Below are positions 16,431-24,857 of a DNA stretch of 64,000 nucleotides, in pieces. A model generated the notes under the pieces. That model had not been told where the DNA came from. It did no database searches and saw only the letters and a list, made by a program, of their open reading frames with translations. Within the stretch, counting starts at the first letter, position 1. Each line of letters begins with the position of its first letter. The translations under genes were made by a program, and so were the position numbers. The stretch lies in the NCBI GenBank assembly GCA_031553935.1, contig JAVBKS010000009.1, positions 1 to 64,000 on the forward strand. The letters run 5' to 3'. Source of the stretch: JAISDD01 sp031553935. Its GTDB lineage: Bacteria; Bacillota; Syntrophomonadia; Syntrophomonadales; Syntrophomonadaceae.

Positions 16431-17549
16431 CTAATGTTTATAGATTCTTGGGACTCTAGAGCCTACAGAGCAGACTATCTCATAACTTATGGTGTTAATC
16501 AGATGCGCTATATCATCAGCGCTAATTCCATTTTCCGGGCGTCCAAACAGTATGACCTCATCTCCAATGCTTACTTTAGGGATATTGGTTACATCAAACA
16601 TACATTGATCCATACATATTGTTCCCAAACTTGATGCTTTATAGCCATCAATATATGCCCAAGACTTATTTGATAATAATCTATTATATCCATCAGCATA
16701 ACCAATTGGTACAACTGCAACCATGGTTTTCCCAGCGCATTTAAATGTCCGGCCGTAACTTACAGTTTGACCAACATCCAGCTCTTTTAAACTGCTAATT
16801 CTACTTTTTAGTTCCATGGCCGGGATTAAATTCAGCTTACGCTTATCGACATTGTCTGGATATAGGCCGTATAATACTAATCCTGCCCTAACCATATTAA
16901 AATAAGCTTCTGGTAAATCCATCAAAGCAGCACTATTTGCGGAGTGAATCAGCTCGAAATCTATCCCATTGCTTGATAGTTCTTTCAACAGATATGTGAA
17001 GTCTTCTAACTGCTCGAAAGCGAAAGTTTTATCAATACTATCGGCAAGCGCAAAATGAGTAAAAATACCTTCAAGGTGCAAATGAGATAATTCGGAAATG
17101 TCATTAATAGTTCTAATTGTCTCTTCGTCACATGGAAAACCTAAGCGTCCCATTCCGGAATCAATTTTTATATGAGCAATTGCCTTCGTGCCAATCACTT
17201 TTGCAACTCTATCCAGTTCAGCTGCCAAGCCATAATCGAAGACACTCAAAGCAATCCGATTAGATATGGCTACTTTGGCACAAGTATTAGGGGTATAGCC
17301 AAGTACTAGAATAGGAAGGTTTATTCCGGATTCTCTGATGACAAGGGCCTCGTCGATACTTGCGACTCCTAGATAATCCACTTTTTGCTTTTCACATTCC
17401 TTGCTGACTTGAATTATCCCATGTCCATAAGCATTGGCCTTAACTACCGCCAATATTTTTTTACCCTCAATTAGCTTTTTCACAGAATTAACATTATTGG
17501 AAATAGCCTTAAGGTCTATTTCTGCCCAGGTGGGTCGGTAATTATCCAT
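16431..17549 (-). CDS. alr: alanine racemase
   Basis: A 372-residue PLP enzyme converting L-Ala to D-Ala for peptidoglycan. The PLP lysine lies in AVVKANAYGHG near residue 38. HIKIDSGMGRLGF near 138, SYGRTFKC and GTICMDQCMFDVT (near 310) are the other fold landmarks, with the catalytic Tyr in SYGRT. Length is normal. The start ATG overlaps the stop of the CBS-domain gene by 8 nt. The gene order CBS - alr - ndoAI - ndoA is conserved in many Clostridia. Confidence 0.95.
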   Translation of the reverse strand: MDNYRPTWAEIDLKAISNNVNSVKKLIEGKKILAVVKANAYGHGIIQVSKECEKQKVDYLGVASIDEALVIRESGINLPILVLGYTPNTCAKVAISNRIALSVFDYGLAAELDRVAKVIGTKAIAHIKIDSGMGRLGFPCDEETIRTINDISELSHLHLEGIFTHFALADSIDKTFAFEQLEDFTYLLKELSSNGIDFELIHSANSAALMDLPEAYFNMVRAGLVLYGLYPDNVDKRKLNLIPAMELKSRISSLKELDVGQTVSYGRTFKCAGKTMVAVVPIGYADGYNRLLSNKSWAYIDGYKASSLGTICMDQCMFDVTNIPKVSIGDEVILFGRPENGISADDIAHLINTISYEIVCSVGSRVPRIYKH

Positions 17550-17997
17550 TGTCTTGCACCAAACTCTTTAAAATATCATTTCGACTAATTATTCCAACTA
17601 ATTTGTTGTGTCTGACCACAGGTACCCGATTGATTTTATGAGCGTGCATTTTGGCAATTATCTCAGGGATAGTAGCATCTTCTTCAACAGCGATCACTTT
17701 TTCAGTCATCACCTCATTAACGTTCACCGCAGTGTATTTTTTGAGATTGTTATTAAAACGTATGGGGTTTTCAATGAATATAATACTGTCAAATAAAGTA
17801 ATATAAAAGGGCATTTTCAATTCATCAGCTTTAATAAGTAAATCTTGTTCACTTATTATCCCCAAAAGATGACATTCATCATCAACAACCGGGACTCCGC
17901 TTATTTTATTCACAACTAATAACTTAGCAACATCTTCCAACTTATCTTTTGGTCTTACTGAAATTACTTCTCTGGTCATGATGTCTTTCGCAATCAT
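17542..17997 (-). CDS. tandem CBS-domain protein
   Basis: A 151-residue protein made of two CBS motifs: MTREVISVRPKDKLEDVAKLLVVNKISGVPVVDDECHLLGIIS at residues 6-50 (quoted motif is VSGVPVVD-like) and MTEKVIAVEEDATIPEI to VPVVRHNKLVGIISR at 90-140. Such pairs bind adenosine nucleotides and act as sensors. ATG 17997 follows GGAAGGAAGATAATC; an upstream in-frame start at 18036 lacks a binding site. Nothing shows which enzyme it controls; it is coupled to alr. Confidence 0.88.
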   Translation of the reverse strand: MIAKDIMTREVISVRPKDKLEDVAKLLVVNKISGVPVVDDECHLLGIISEQDLLIKADELKMPFYITLFDSIIFIENPIRFNNNLKKYTAVNVNEVMTEKVIAVEEDATIPEIIAKMHAHKINRVPVVRHNKLVGIISRNDILKSLVQDNG

Positions 17998-18118
17998 GAT
18001 TATCTTCCTTCCTAAAATAGAATCGCTGATCTGCATTCAAAGTTGAAAGCAGATCGTTGCTAACCACAGGTCATGATCAAGTATATTTTAGACATTTAAA
18101 CAATAATAATGCACAAAA

Positions 18119-19693
18119 CTATCTTCTATTAGAACTACGATTTGAGTTTTCATACTCTTTCAATACTTCCGGCAAAAACTCTATGATATCACCTGCTAAT
18201 AAACTCCGTTCCCCAAGAGCCATTCTTGCTCGGTCTCCTGAAAGGCCATGCAGATAGACTCCTATAAGAGCAGCACTGCCGGCATCAATGCCTTGAGCTA
18301 TGAATCCCCCGATCATACCGGCTAGAACGTCTCCACTTCCTGCGGTAGCCATACCTGGATTCCCGGTAAGATTAATGTAAACTTCACCGTTTGGCAGCGC
18401 AACAATCGTCTTGTTTCCTTTCAAAACCAATACAACTCCCCACTTGGAAGCAAATTCTTGAGCTGTAGCAATTCGGTTGCCTTGAATGTCGTCAATACTC
18501 AAGCCAGTCAGGCTAGCAAATTCACCGGGATGAGGTGTAAGCACTACCGAAGCAGAACGACCGGCAACCATGCTCAGATCATCTCGTAATGCCATCAATC
18601 CATCGGCATCAACCACAACTGCCAAATCAGTTTCTTTTAGCACCAGGTTCATTATTTCATGCGCTTCCGGATAGCGTCCTAAGCCAGGACCTATTGTGCA
18701 TACAGTCGCTTTCTTCATTTTTTCAATCAATTGCGGAACCGCCGCTGTACTTATCTGGCCGGAAGCTGTCTGCTGCAAAGGTATCGTCATGATTTCAGGA
18801 GTTGCTGTTGCTACAGTATTTAGTATCGACTCTGGAACCGCTGCCGTAACCATACCTGCTCCAACCTTCAATGATGACCTAGCCGCCATCATAATTGCCC
18901 CGCTTAAACCTATAGAGCCTCCTATAGCCAAAACATGTCCAAAACTGCCTTTATGAACTTCACGCGCGCGTGGTTCTATAAATGTCGATACCAGTTTATC
19001 AGTGATTACACTTATTTTGAAAGCATCATCTACTAACAATGAAGATGGAATTGAAATATCAGCAATAGTCAGTTCTCCGACAAATAAAGAACCCGGCTCT
19101 AAAAAATGACCCAATTTGGGCAAAGCAAAAGTTACAGTATGAGTAGCTCGGACTGCTTCTCCGTGAACAGAACCATTGTCTGCTTCAACACCGGAAGGAA
19201 TGTCAACCGAAACAATAGGAATTCTGCTGGAATTAACTGAGCGGATTACTTCAGACTCAAATTCGCTTGGAACTCCTTTGAAACCAATTCCATAAATCGA
19301 ATCCACAATCAAGTCGGCTTTCAATAGAGCCCATTGAAGTTTTTCTAAGTTTTGCTCATCGTTTAGCAACCAAATCGGTTCTTGCATGTTGGCTAAGATT
19401 TCATAATTACTGCGCGAATCAGCCGGAAACTGCTCCGGCAAACCAAATATAAAAGTACCGACTTTTGCTCCTGCATTACTCAGATGACGAGCAATAACAA
19501 GCCCATCACCACCGTTATTACCTTTCCCCACCAGCACCACCACTCGTTTGCCTATTAAATCAGGAAAAATGCCTTTAATGACATCGATCACTTTTAGACC
19601 GGCATTTTCCATAAGTATTAAGCCCGGAATTTTAAATTCTTTTATGGCACACTGGTCAACTTCTTGCATCTGCTTGGCATCTAAAACTTTCAT
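18119..19693 (-). CDS. nnr: bifunctional NAD(P)H-hydrate epimerase / ADP-dependent NAD(P)H-hydrate dehydratase
   Basis: A 524-residue fusion that repairs damaged (hydrated) NADH and NADPH. The N-terminal epimerase domain (about 1-215) has VGKGNNGGDGLVIARHL near 55. The C-terminal ribokinase-like dehydratase (about 230-510) has GHVLAIGGSIGLSGA, TPHPGEFASLTG near 385 and NPGMATAGSGDVLAG near 440, the last holding the catalytic Asp. It directly follows acpS with a 4-bp gap, the common Firmicutes order. Confidence 0.95.
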   Translation of the reverse strand: MKVLDAKQMQEVDQCAIKEFKIPGLILMENAGLKVIDVIKGIFPDLIGKRVVVLVGKGNNGGDGLVIARHLSNAGAKVGTFIFGLPEQFPADSRSNYEILANMQEPIWLLNDEQNLEKLQWALLKADLIVDSIYGIGFKGVPSEFESEVIRSVNSSRIPIVSVDIPSGVEADNGSVHGEAVRATHTVTFALPKLGHFLEPGSLFVGELTIADISIPSSLLVDDAFKISVITDKLVSTFIEPRAREVHKGSFGHVLAIGGSIGLSGAIMMAARSSLKVGAGMVTAAVPESILNTVATATPEIMTIPLQQTASGQISTAAVPQLIEKMKKATVCTIGPGLGRYPEAHEIMNLVLKETDLAVVVDADGLMALRDDLSMVAGRSASVVLTPHPGEFASLTGLSIDDIQGNRIATAQEFASKWGVVLVLKGNKTIVALPNGEVYINLTGNPGMATAGSGDVLAGMIGGFIAQGIDAGSAALIGVYLHGLSGDRARMALGERSLLAGDIIEFLPEVLKEYENSNRSSNRR

Positions 19694-19697
19694 AATA

Positions 19698-20063
19698 TCA
19701 CCCCTTTAGCATCATTGCTATGGCAACTGCCTGCTCATTTGTATGACTCAAGCTCAAATTTATCTCTTTATACCCAGAATCACGGTGGTTGTCATATGCC
19801 AGATTATGCAGCCTTATCCCCGGCTTGTTTGCCTCATCTTTTATGACCTCAATATCAATAAACTCTACTCCTTTAATGAAAATACTATCTAATTTGCGTA
19901 CAGATTCTTTTGCAGCAAATCTAGCTGCTAATGAGGGGTAGGGATTTTTTTTATTTTGGCAGTAAGCAAGCTCATCAAAAGTAAAAACTCTTTTTAAAAG
20001 TCTAGGTGTGCGAATAACCACTTCTTTGAATCGATTGATATCGACGATATCAACACCTATCAA
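19698..20063 (-). CDS. acpS: holo-[acyl-carrier-protein] synthase
   Basis: A 121-residue enzyme moving phosphopantetheine from CoA to acyl carrier protein. GVDIVDINRFKE at the start holds the Mg-binding Asp, and PSLAARFAAKESVRKL the Glu and Lys; LSLSHTNEQAVAIAM closes the fold. The frame extends to a TTG at 20078. The TTG at 20063 is 8 nt after GGAAG and gives the normal start just before IGVDIV, so I prefer it. It opens the minus-strand operon that runs through nnr, CBS, alr and the toxin pair. Confidence 0.93.
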   Translation of the reverse strand: MIGVDIVDINRFKEVVIRTPRLLKRVFTFDELAYCQNKKNPYPSLAARFAAKESVRKLDSIFIKGVEFIDIEVIKDEANKPGIRLHNLAYDNHRDSGYKEINLSLSHTNEQAVAIAMMLKG

Positions 20064-20310
20064 AAATCTCACTTCCAATCATGCAAAACTCGCGTGTTCT
20101 GCGGTGTTTAATTAATTCTGTCCCTACAGTTTAAATATCATTGATTTGACATATAAGATGCCGGACAGCTCTAGATTTGTCTTTATCGTCCGAAACATCG
20201 GGCTGTAGAAGGCCGGGGCTAAAGCAATTAAGTATTAATTATTAGCATGATTGCTAATGGTTTCTAAAACCTTAATATTTTCTTGTATTTAGATATCTAT
20301 TATGCAAATA

Positions 20311-20685
20311 TTACTCATTAATTCGCTTTACGTCTTGTAAAAGTGAATTCTGCCCTTCGCGCACTAAATAAGTTATTGTAATCTTTTCCCCGTCCTTCAG
20401 GTTGATTTCATCCCACTTTGCATTCAATTCGTCACTTAACTGGAAAGCCCTTGCCGAAACTGGCTGAGGCAGATTACTAAGCTTAATTTCTACGGAGTTA
20501 TTATCAATTTGTCCGACATATTCACCCTCTGCCGTCTTAATATTCGCAGCCGGTTCATCCTGGATCCTAGTGTCACTCTCTTGTGGATTAGGGGTAACAT
20601 TTGCTTCCGGTTTTCCATTGCATCCGATAATGAGCATAGACATAATCAAAATAAATAAACCCAATAATTTAATCTTTCTAGCCAT
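20311..20685 (-). CDS. small lipoprotein of unknown function
   Basis: A 124-residue predicted lipoprotein: basic start MARKIK, hydrophobic core and lipobox LIIG-Cys22. After a Pro/Asn/Glu-rich linker, about 70 residues form a beta-rich domain with YVGQIDNNSVEI and EKITITYLVREGQNSLLQDV. The domain resembles small OB-like or beta-barrel modules seen in Firmicute lipoproteins but I cannot name it. AAAGGAGG lies upstream of the ATG. Confidence 0.8.
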   Translation of the reverse strand: MARKIKLLGLFILIMSMLIIGCNGKPEANVTPNPQESDTRIQDEPAANIKTAEGEYVGQIDNNSVEIKLSNLPQPVSARAFQLSDELNAKWDEINLKDGEKITITYLVREGQNSLLQDVKRINE

Positions 20686-20937
20686 CTTTTTCCTCCTTTA
20701 TCCTTTTTGCGCAGTCTATTCAATCATTAATTAGAATGGCTTGCTCTTTGTTTTCCATCTAAAAAACTGCTTACTGCAAAAACTTTGGTAATCCTAAGTT
20801 CATACTACAAATGTACAGCCACAAGGTCAATACAGTTTCGAAATATAAGTTTTTCAAGTATACTTATAGATAATGTTCCTTAATAAGGCTATTATATCTG
20901 ATAAATATCATTAACACTTTAGTATCTGTGAGGCATT

Positions 20938-21879
20938 ATGTTAGTCGAGCTTACGAAAAGATTAAAATTAATTAAGCCTGTCGGTTCATCTTTGTTTCCC
21001 AACAGCAACTCCTTATACATAGATGATGATATCCAGGCAATTATCGATGTTTCCGCTGGAACTGAGGCATATAATGTAATTGACCCTGCCAGGGTTGAGA
21101 TGGCAATAATCACTCATGGTCATTTTGATCATTTCAAGGATTACAAACTATTCACCAAGGCTCTTTTTTTCGGAGGACCTGAGGATGCTGCACTGTTTGC
21201 GGATGCTAATAGCTACGTGGAAGATCAGTTTATCTATTGGGATATGTTTATGGATTTTCCTCCCCCGGTCGAGAGTATAGTCGTCAAAAGCAAAAGCAAA
21301 GAAACCTCATTGCCTCCAGACTTCATTGAAAGCGTTTTGAGTTCCAGCATCTCGATGGATAAGTATATAAAAGATAGACAAAAAATTAGTTTTGGCCGAG
21401 AAGAAGCTCTTGCAATTCATGCTCCCGGCCATTCTCCCGGTCATTACATTTTCTATTTTGATAAAGAGGATCTGCTTTTTACTGCTGATATTGATCTGGC
21501 TTTGCTTGGGCCTTGGTACAATAGCAGCAAAAGTGATATTGGTGAATTTATTAAGTCGATTGATTTGGTAAAAGAAATTAATCCCTCAATTTTAGTTAAT
21601 TCCCATCGCAAGATATATTACAAAGAAGATAATATCCCAAAATGGCTTGATCGCTTTAAGAGCTTCTTTTTATTTCGCAATGACTGTATTTATGACTATC
21701 TAAAACAGCCCCGCACCGCTTTGGAAATCGCTAATCACCAAGTCGAAGTGGAAAAGTTTTCAGCTGATGACTTTTTCAGAGTATATACCACCAAGTATGT
21801 AGCTTACAAACATCTTGAATACTTGCGTGATCAAGGGGTAATAACCTTAAACAGTGACAATTATTGGGTAAGGAAATAG
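20938..21879 (+). CDS. metallo-beta-lactamase-fold hydrolase
   Basis: A 313-residue hydrolase. The di-metal motif is ITHGHFDHFKDYK near residue 60, followed by HAPGHSPGHYIFYF near 160 and FTADIDL near 180. The last His is in VNSHRK near 222. A C-terminal helical part (about 235-313) resembles the winged-helix tail of the LACTB2/glyoxalase-like MBL branch. The substrate is unknown. The neighbouring YheC/D gene converges on it with a 2-bp gap between stops. Confidence 0.88.
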   Translation: MLVELTKRLKLIKPVGSSLFPNSNSLYIDDDIQAIIDVSAGTEAYNVIDPARVEMAIITHGHFDHFKDYKLFTKALFFGGPEDAALFADANSYVEDQFIYWDMFMDFPPPVESIVVKSKSKETSLPPDFIESVLSSSISMDKYIKDRQKISFGREEALAIHAPGHSPGHYIFYFDKEDLLFTADIDLALLGPWYNSSKSDIGEFIKSIDLVKEINPSILVNSHRKIYYKEDNIPKWLDRFKSFFLFRNDCIYDYLKQPRTALEIANHQVEVEKFSADDFFRVYTTKYVAYKHLEYLRDQGVITLNSDNYWVRK

Positions 21880-21881
21880 CG

Positions 21882-23186
21882 TTAGCTTAACTGAAACTTC
21901 GATTCTAATTTTCGACGAGCTAAATAAAACGCGTATTCTATCGGTCTTTGCAAAGCAATTATCCTCGATTCTTCGTCCATTGCTTCGAAGCATTGGCGGC
22001 CGGGCTTGCGATTAGCTTCCAGAAACCAAACCTTGTTACTCTTATCAACAATAAAATCAAGCCCTAATTCGCCCAACCTTAGGGCGGTCTTGCTTAGGAT
22101 TTCCGCAATTCTTAAGGATAACCGGCAAATTTCTCCTTTAATAGCGTAAATATCTTCACCTTTGCAGCCACGATCAGCAAAAACTTGTTCAAATTCATTG
22201 GCTTGGCCACCAGTGTGAATATTGGTCGTAATTTGTCCATCTAAACCGAGACGCGCAGCAATCCCCGAAACTTGCCAAGCATTTTCAGCATCCTTCTGAA
22301 CGATCACCCGCAGATCAAAGTGCGCCCCATCACCATACACTTCAATACCCTGCTGTATAAGATATGCCCTTGGATAATCGCCCTTTTGCCAGCCAATTTT
22401 TAGTGATTTTGTGGAATTATAGATCTCAACTCCTGATTTTTCGGCCCGGTGCAGCTCATATCGATTCTTTTTTCGGCTTATTTTTATTATTCCTTTTCCC
22501 TTGGTTCCATTGATGGGCTTAATATAAACCATTTTATGTTTATTGAGCATTAATTCCAGATCAGCATGACCAAGTAATAGCCTGCTCTCCGGTTGGAAAT
22601 CGGCAACATCTGTGTATTTCGCTATCTTTTTATATACGCTCCACTTGTCACCAATACTTGAATTAAATACTATTACTCCCTTGCGGCTTAATCTGGTTAC
22701 AGTATCTTTTGCCCAAACTAAGCTCGGGGGAGCAAAGCTTCGATTATAGCAAACTGTTGGCAATGGAAAAACATCTATAATCCACTCACCATTTGCGTTA
22801 AGCTTATAACCGAGGACTATGTTCTTTTCCCAAATAATGTCGGCAGCTGAGAATATATAGCCAATTCCATTATAGGATGCAATGGTACCTAAAAACTCGC
22901 GAAAATACATATCCTGAACCCCAAAGGAATTGCTTGGAAAATACTTGGTAGCTAAGATTCCAATATAAATCCTATCTCGATGTATTTTGGAACCAAGCAC
23001 TTGTTTTTTTTTAGCGGGCTTTAAGGCTTTTTCTGAATTTTTCTTTTTTATAGAATTGGAAATACTGTTTAATTTACCAGTGTTAGCCTTTATTATGGCA
23101 TTTCGGTTATCATTTTTTTCCTCTGGATTGCTGCGAATTTCTACTTTCAACGTTAAATTATCTTGACTATTTACTTTAATCTTCAC
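21882..23186 (-). CDS. YheC/YheD-family ATP-grasp protein (spore-coat associated)
   Basis: A 434-residue protein. After a Lys/Asn-rich stretch of about 65 residues, IGILATKYFPSNSFG-like sequence and SAADIIWEKN match the YheC/D start. The ATP-grasp core has VYIKPINGTKGKGIIKI near 228, DLRVIVQKDAENAWQVSG near 295 and WFLEANRKPGRQCF near 400, the last with the metal-binding Glu-Asn pair. YheC and YheD are spore-coat associated in Bacillus; their ligase reaction is unknown. This supports a spore-forming host. Confidence 0.88.
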   Translation of the reverse strand: MKIKVNSQDNLTLKVEIRSNPEEKNDNRNAIIKANTGKLNSISNSIKKKNSEKALKPAKKKQVLGSKIHRDRIYIGILATKYFPSNSFGVQDMYFREFLGTIASYNGIGYIFSAADIIWEKNIVLGYKLNANGEWIIDVFPLPTVCYNRSFAPPSLVWAKDTVTRLSRKGVIVFNSSIGDKWSVYKKIAKYTDVADFQPESRLLLGHADLELMLNKHKMVYIKPINGTKGKGIIKISRKKNRYELHRAEKSGVEIYNSTKSLKIGWQKGDYPRAYLIQQGIEVYGDGAHFDLRVIVQKDAENAWQVSGIAARLGLDGQITTNIHTGGQANEFEQVFADRGCKGEDIYAIKGEICRLSLRIAEILSKTALRLGELGLDFIVDKSNKVWFLEANRKPGRQCFEAMDEESRIIALQRPIEYAFYLARRKLESKFQLS

Positions 23187-23398
23187 CTTTTAACCCCAAT
23201 CCTTCTTGTTTTGTTTATTATATGAATACTCTGCTAACGGTTGTTATCAAAATCAAGATAAAATTTCAAATTCTGGTTTCAAATCGAATAATTACTGGAA
23301 TAAGATAAGCTTAATTTTTCAATAATATTATTAAGCTTGACCCTGCAGAAGTAATTGCCAAATGTTATTCTATCAATGTTAACCGAGGAGGTATAACT

Positions 23399-23566
23399 GT
23401 GAAAAAACCTGAAAGAGCTTCCGAAAATCTAAATGGTGTTGAATGTAATGTTAAGAACTGCCACTACAATAGCCAAAATTATTCTTGTATGGCTCCCAAA
23501 ATTAAAATACAACCTCATATAGTTAACTCGGCTCATACTGATTGCGCCACATTTACAATGAAATAA
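23399..23566 (+). CDS. DUF1540 small Cys-rich protein
   Basis: A 55-residue protein starting with GTG behind GAGGAGGT. The pattern ECNVKNCHYNSQNYSCMA and the closing HTDCATF give the four-Cys signature of DUF1540, a small putative metal-binding family common in Clostridia and often linked to sporulation. It stands alone between the YheC/D gene (divergent) and a bidirectional terminator. Confidence 0.82.
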   Translation: MKKPERASENLNGVECNVKNCHYNSQNYSCMAPKIKIQPHIVNSAHTDCATFTMK

Positions 23567-23643
23567 CCCATTTTAAGGTCTGCACTTTTCAAGCCCAGAA
23601 GTGATTATTTTAGCTGCAATTCGGCTAAATATTCGCACAAAAA

Positions 23644-23683
23644 AACCCTAAGCAATGCATTTTATATAGCGCTGCTTAGGGTT
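23644..23683. terminator. bidirectional terminator
   Basis: AACCCTAAGCA at 23644-23654 pairs with TGCTTAGGGTT at 23673-23683. On the minus strand it is followed by TTTTTTTG, ending the PHA-synthase-like transcript; on the plus strand it can end the DUF1540 transcript, though with a weaker T tract. Confidence 0.8.
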
Positions 23684-23701
23684 ATTAATTCACCGGTTTT
23701 T

Positions 23702-24823
23702 TTAAACTGCCAAATTTAGAACTTCAGCGACTGCTGTCCAGTCTTCTCTTAAGGCCTCAGTCCCCATTAATGTCCCTATATGGCCTCCATTGGTTAGGAT
23801 TTCTACGACATCTTCTTCCGGAGTACTTATATATTTTTTTAAGGCAAAAGCTTGTTCGGGAGGCGTAATATGATCCTTTGCCCCTGCTAAGATAATAACA
23901 GGACAAGTAATATTACGTAGATCAACCGGTCTTCCGTCCAAGCTAAAGCTACCTGGTTTAGTAAGATTGTTTTCCCTAAAAATATTCTTAATAACTTCTA
24001 AATAGAATCTACCCGGCAAATATTGGGTGTATTCGTACCAGTTCTCAAAATTAACGAAGCGTCGCAATCCATCCTTATCATTGTTCTGAACCATATCCCA
24101 TAATCGATAATACTTGCGTACATAGTGTTCTTCGGCTTGCATGTTTTTAAAACCCATAAGCATATACTGCCCGTTCATGCATCCATTGCCCATACTAACC
24201 AGCATTTCAAAAAACTCGAAAGGAAACTCTTGCGCATTAGCAACTATCTCTGATGGCGCAGCATTAACATCTATTGGTGCAGCTGCTAAAGCTAAAGTCG
24301 CAATCTTCTCTTGATGCATAGATGTGTATAATGCCGATTGCCAACCACCCTGGCATTGCCCCATTATGTGAATTCGATAGAAGCCCGTTCTTTCTCGAAT
24401 TTCGTCGACTGCCTCATCAGTTAATCTAATATAGTCCTCTATTCCTAAATCTTTAAATTCCAATGTCGCCGATAACCAGTGACACACATAGACATCATAA
24501 CCATAGCTATGGAAAACTTTCACCAAACTCTGGGTTGATGAATAATCTGCCAAATTAGAATGGTGCCCAGCTTGAGGCGGCAAAACCAAAATCGGCCTTT
24601 TATTCGGATCAATACGACTGGAAGGAAAGTGCAATAACTTCAAAGTTTGATGTTCATATATTACATTATAATTAGTAGACCAATTGGTTCTTGGATCATT
24701 AAGATTATTTATAATACCGAAATATTTGCTCGCATTCTTAATATGATTCCAGAAAGGATTATATGATTTTTGCCAGTTCTCAAAAATGTTCCAAGTTTCA
24801 TTTACATAGGTATCCCAAACCAT
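23702..24823 (-). CDS. PHA synthase/depolymerase-like alpha/beta hydrolase
   Basis: A 373-residue protein of the PhaC-like alpha/beta-hydrolase group. The nucleophile elbow is MGQCQGGW near residue 155, the Cys-type lipase box of PHA synthases in place of the usual Ser. LVLPPQAGHH forms the oxyanion region; AGAKDHITPP near 310 carries the Asp and NGGHIG near 340 the His. The frame reaches 24937 inside the upstream gene. The ATG at 24823, about 12 nt after AAAGGGG, starts the protein cleanly. It follows an acyl-CoA synthetase, suggesting that CoA thioesters made there feed this enzyme. It could be a polyhydroxyalkanoate synthase subunit or another acyltransferase; true PhaC proteins usually have a longer N-terminal part. 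Confidence 0.78.
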   Translation of the reverse strand: MVWDTYVNETWNIFENWQKSYNPFWNHIKNASKYFGIINNLNDPRTNWSTNYNVIYEHQTLKLLHFPSSRIDPNKRPILVLPPQAGHHSNLADYSSTQSLVKVFHSYGYDVYVCHWLSATLEFKDLGIEDYIRLTDEAVDEIRERTGFYRIHIMGQCQGGWQSALYTSMHQEKIATLALAAAPIDVNAAPSEIVANAQEFPFEFFEMLVSMGNGCMNGQYMLMGFKNMQAEEHYVRKYYRLWDMVQNNDKDGLRRFVNFENWYEYTQYLPGRFYLEVIKNIFRENNLTKPGSFSLDGRPVDLRNITCPVIILAGAKDHITPPEQAFALKKYISTPEEDVVEILTNGGHIGTLMGTEALREDWTAVAEVLNLAV

Positions 24824-24857
24824 TTTTATTCTTATCCCCTTTCGTAAACTATACTTA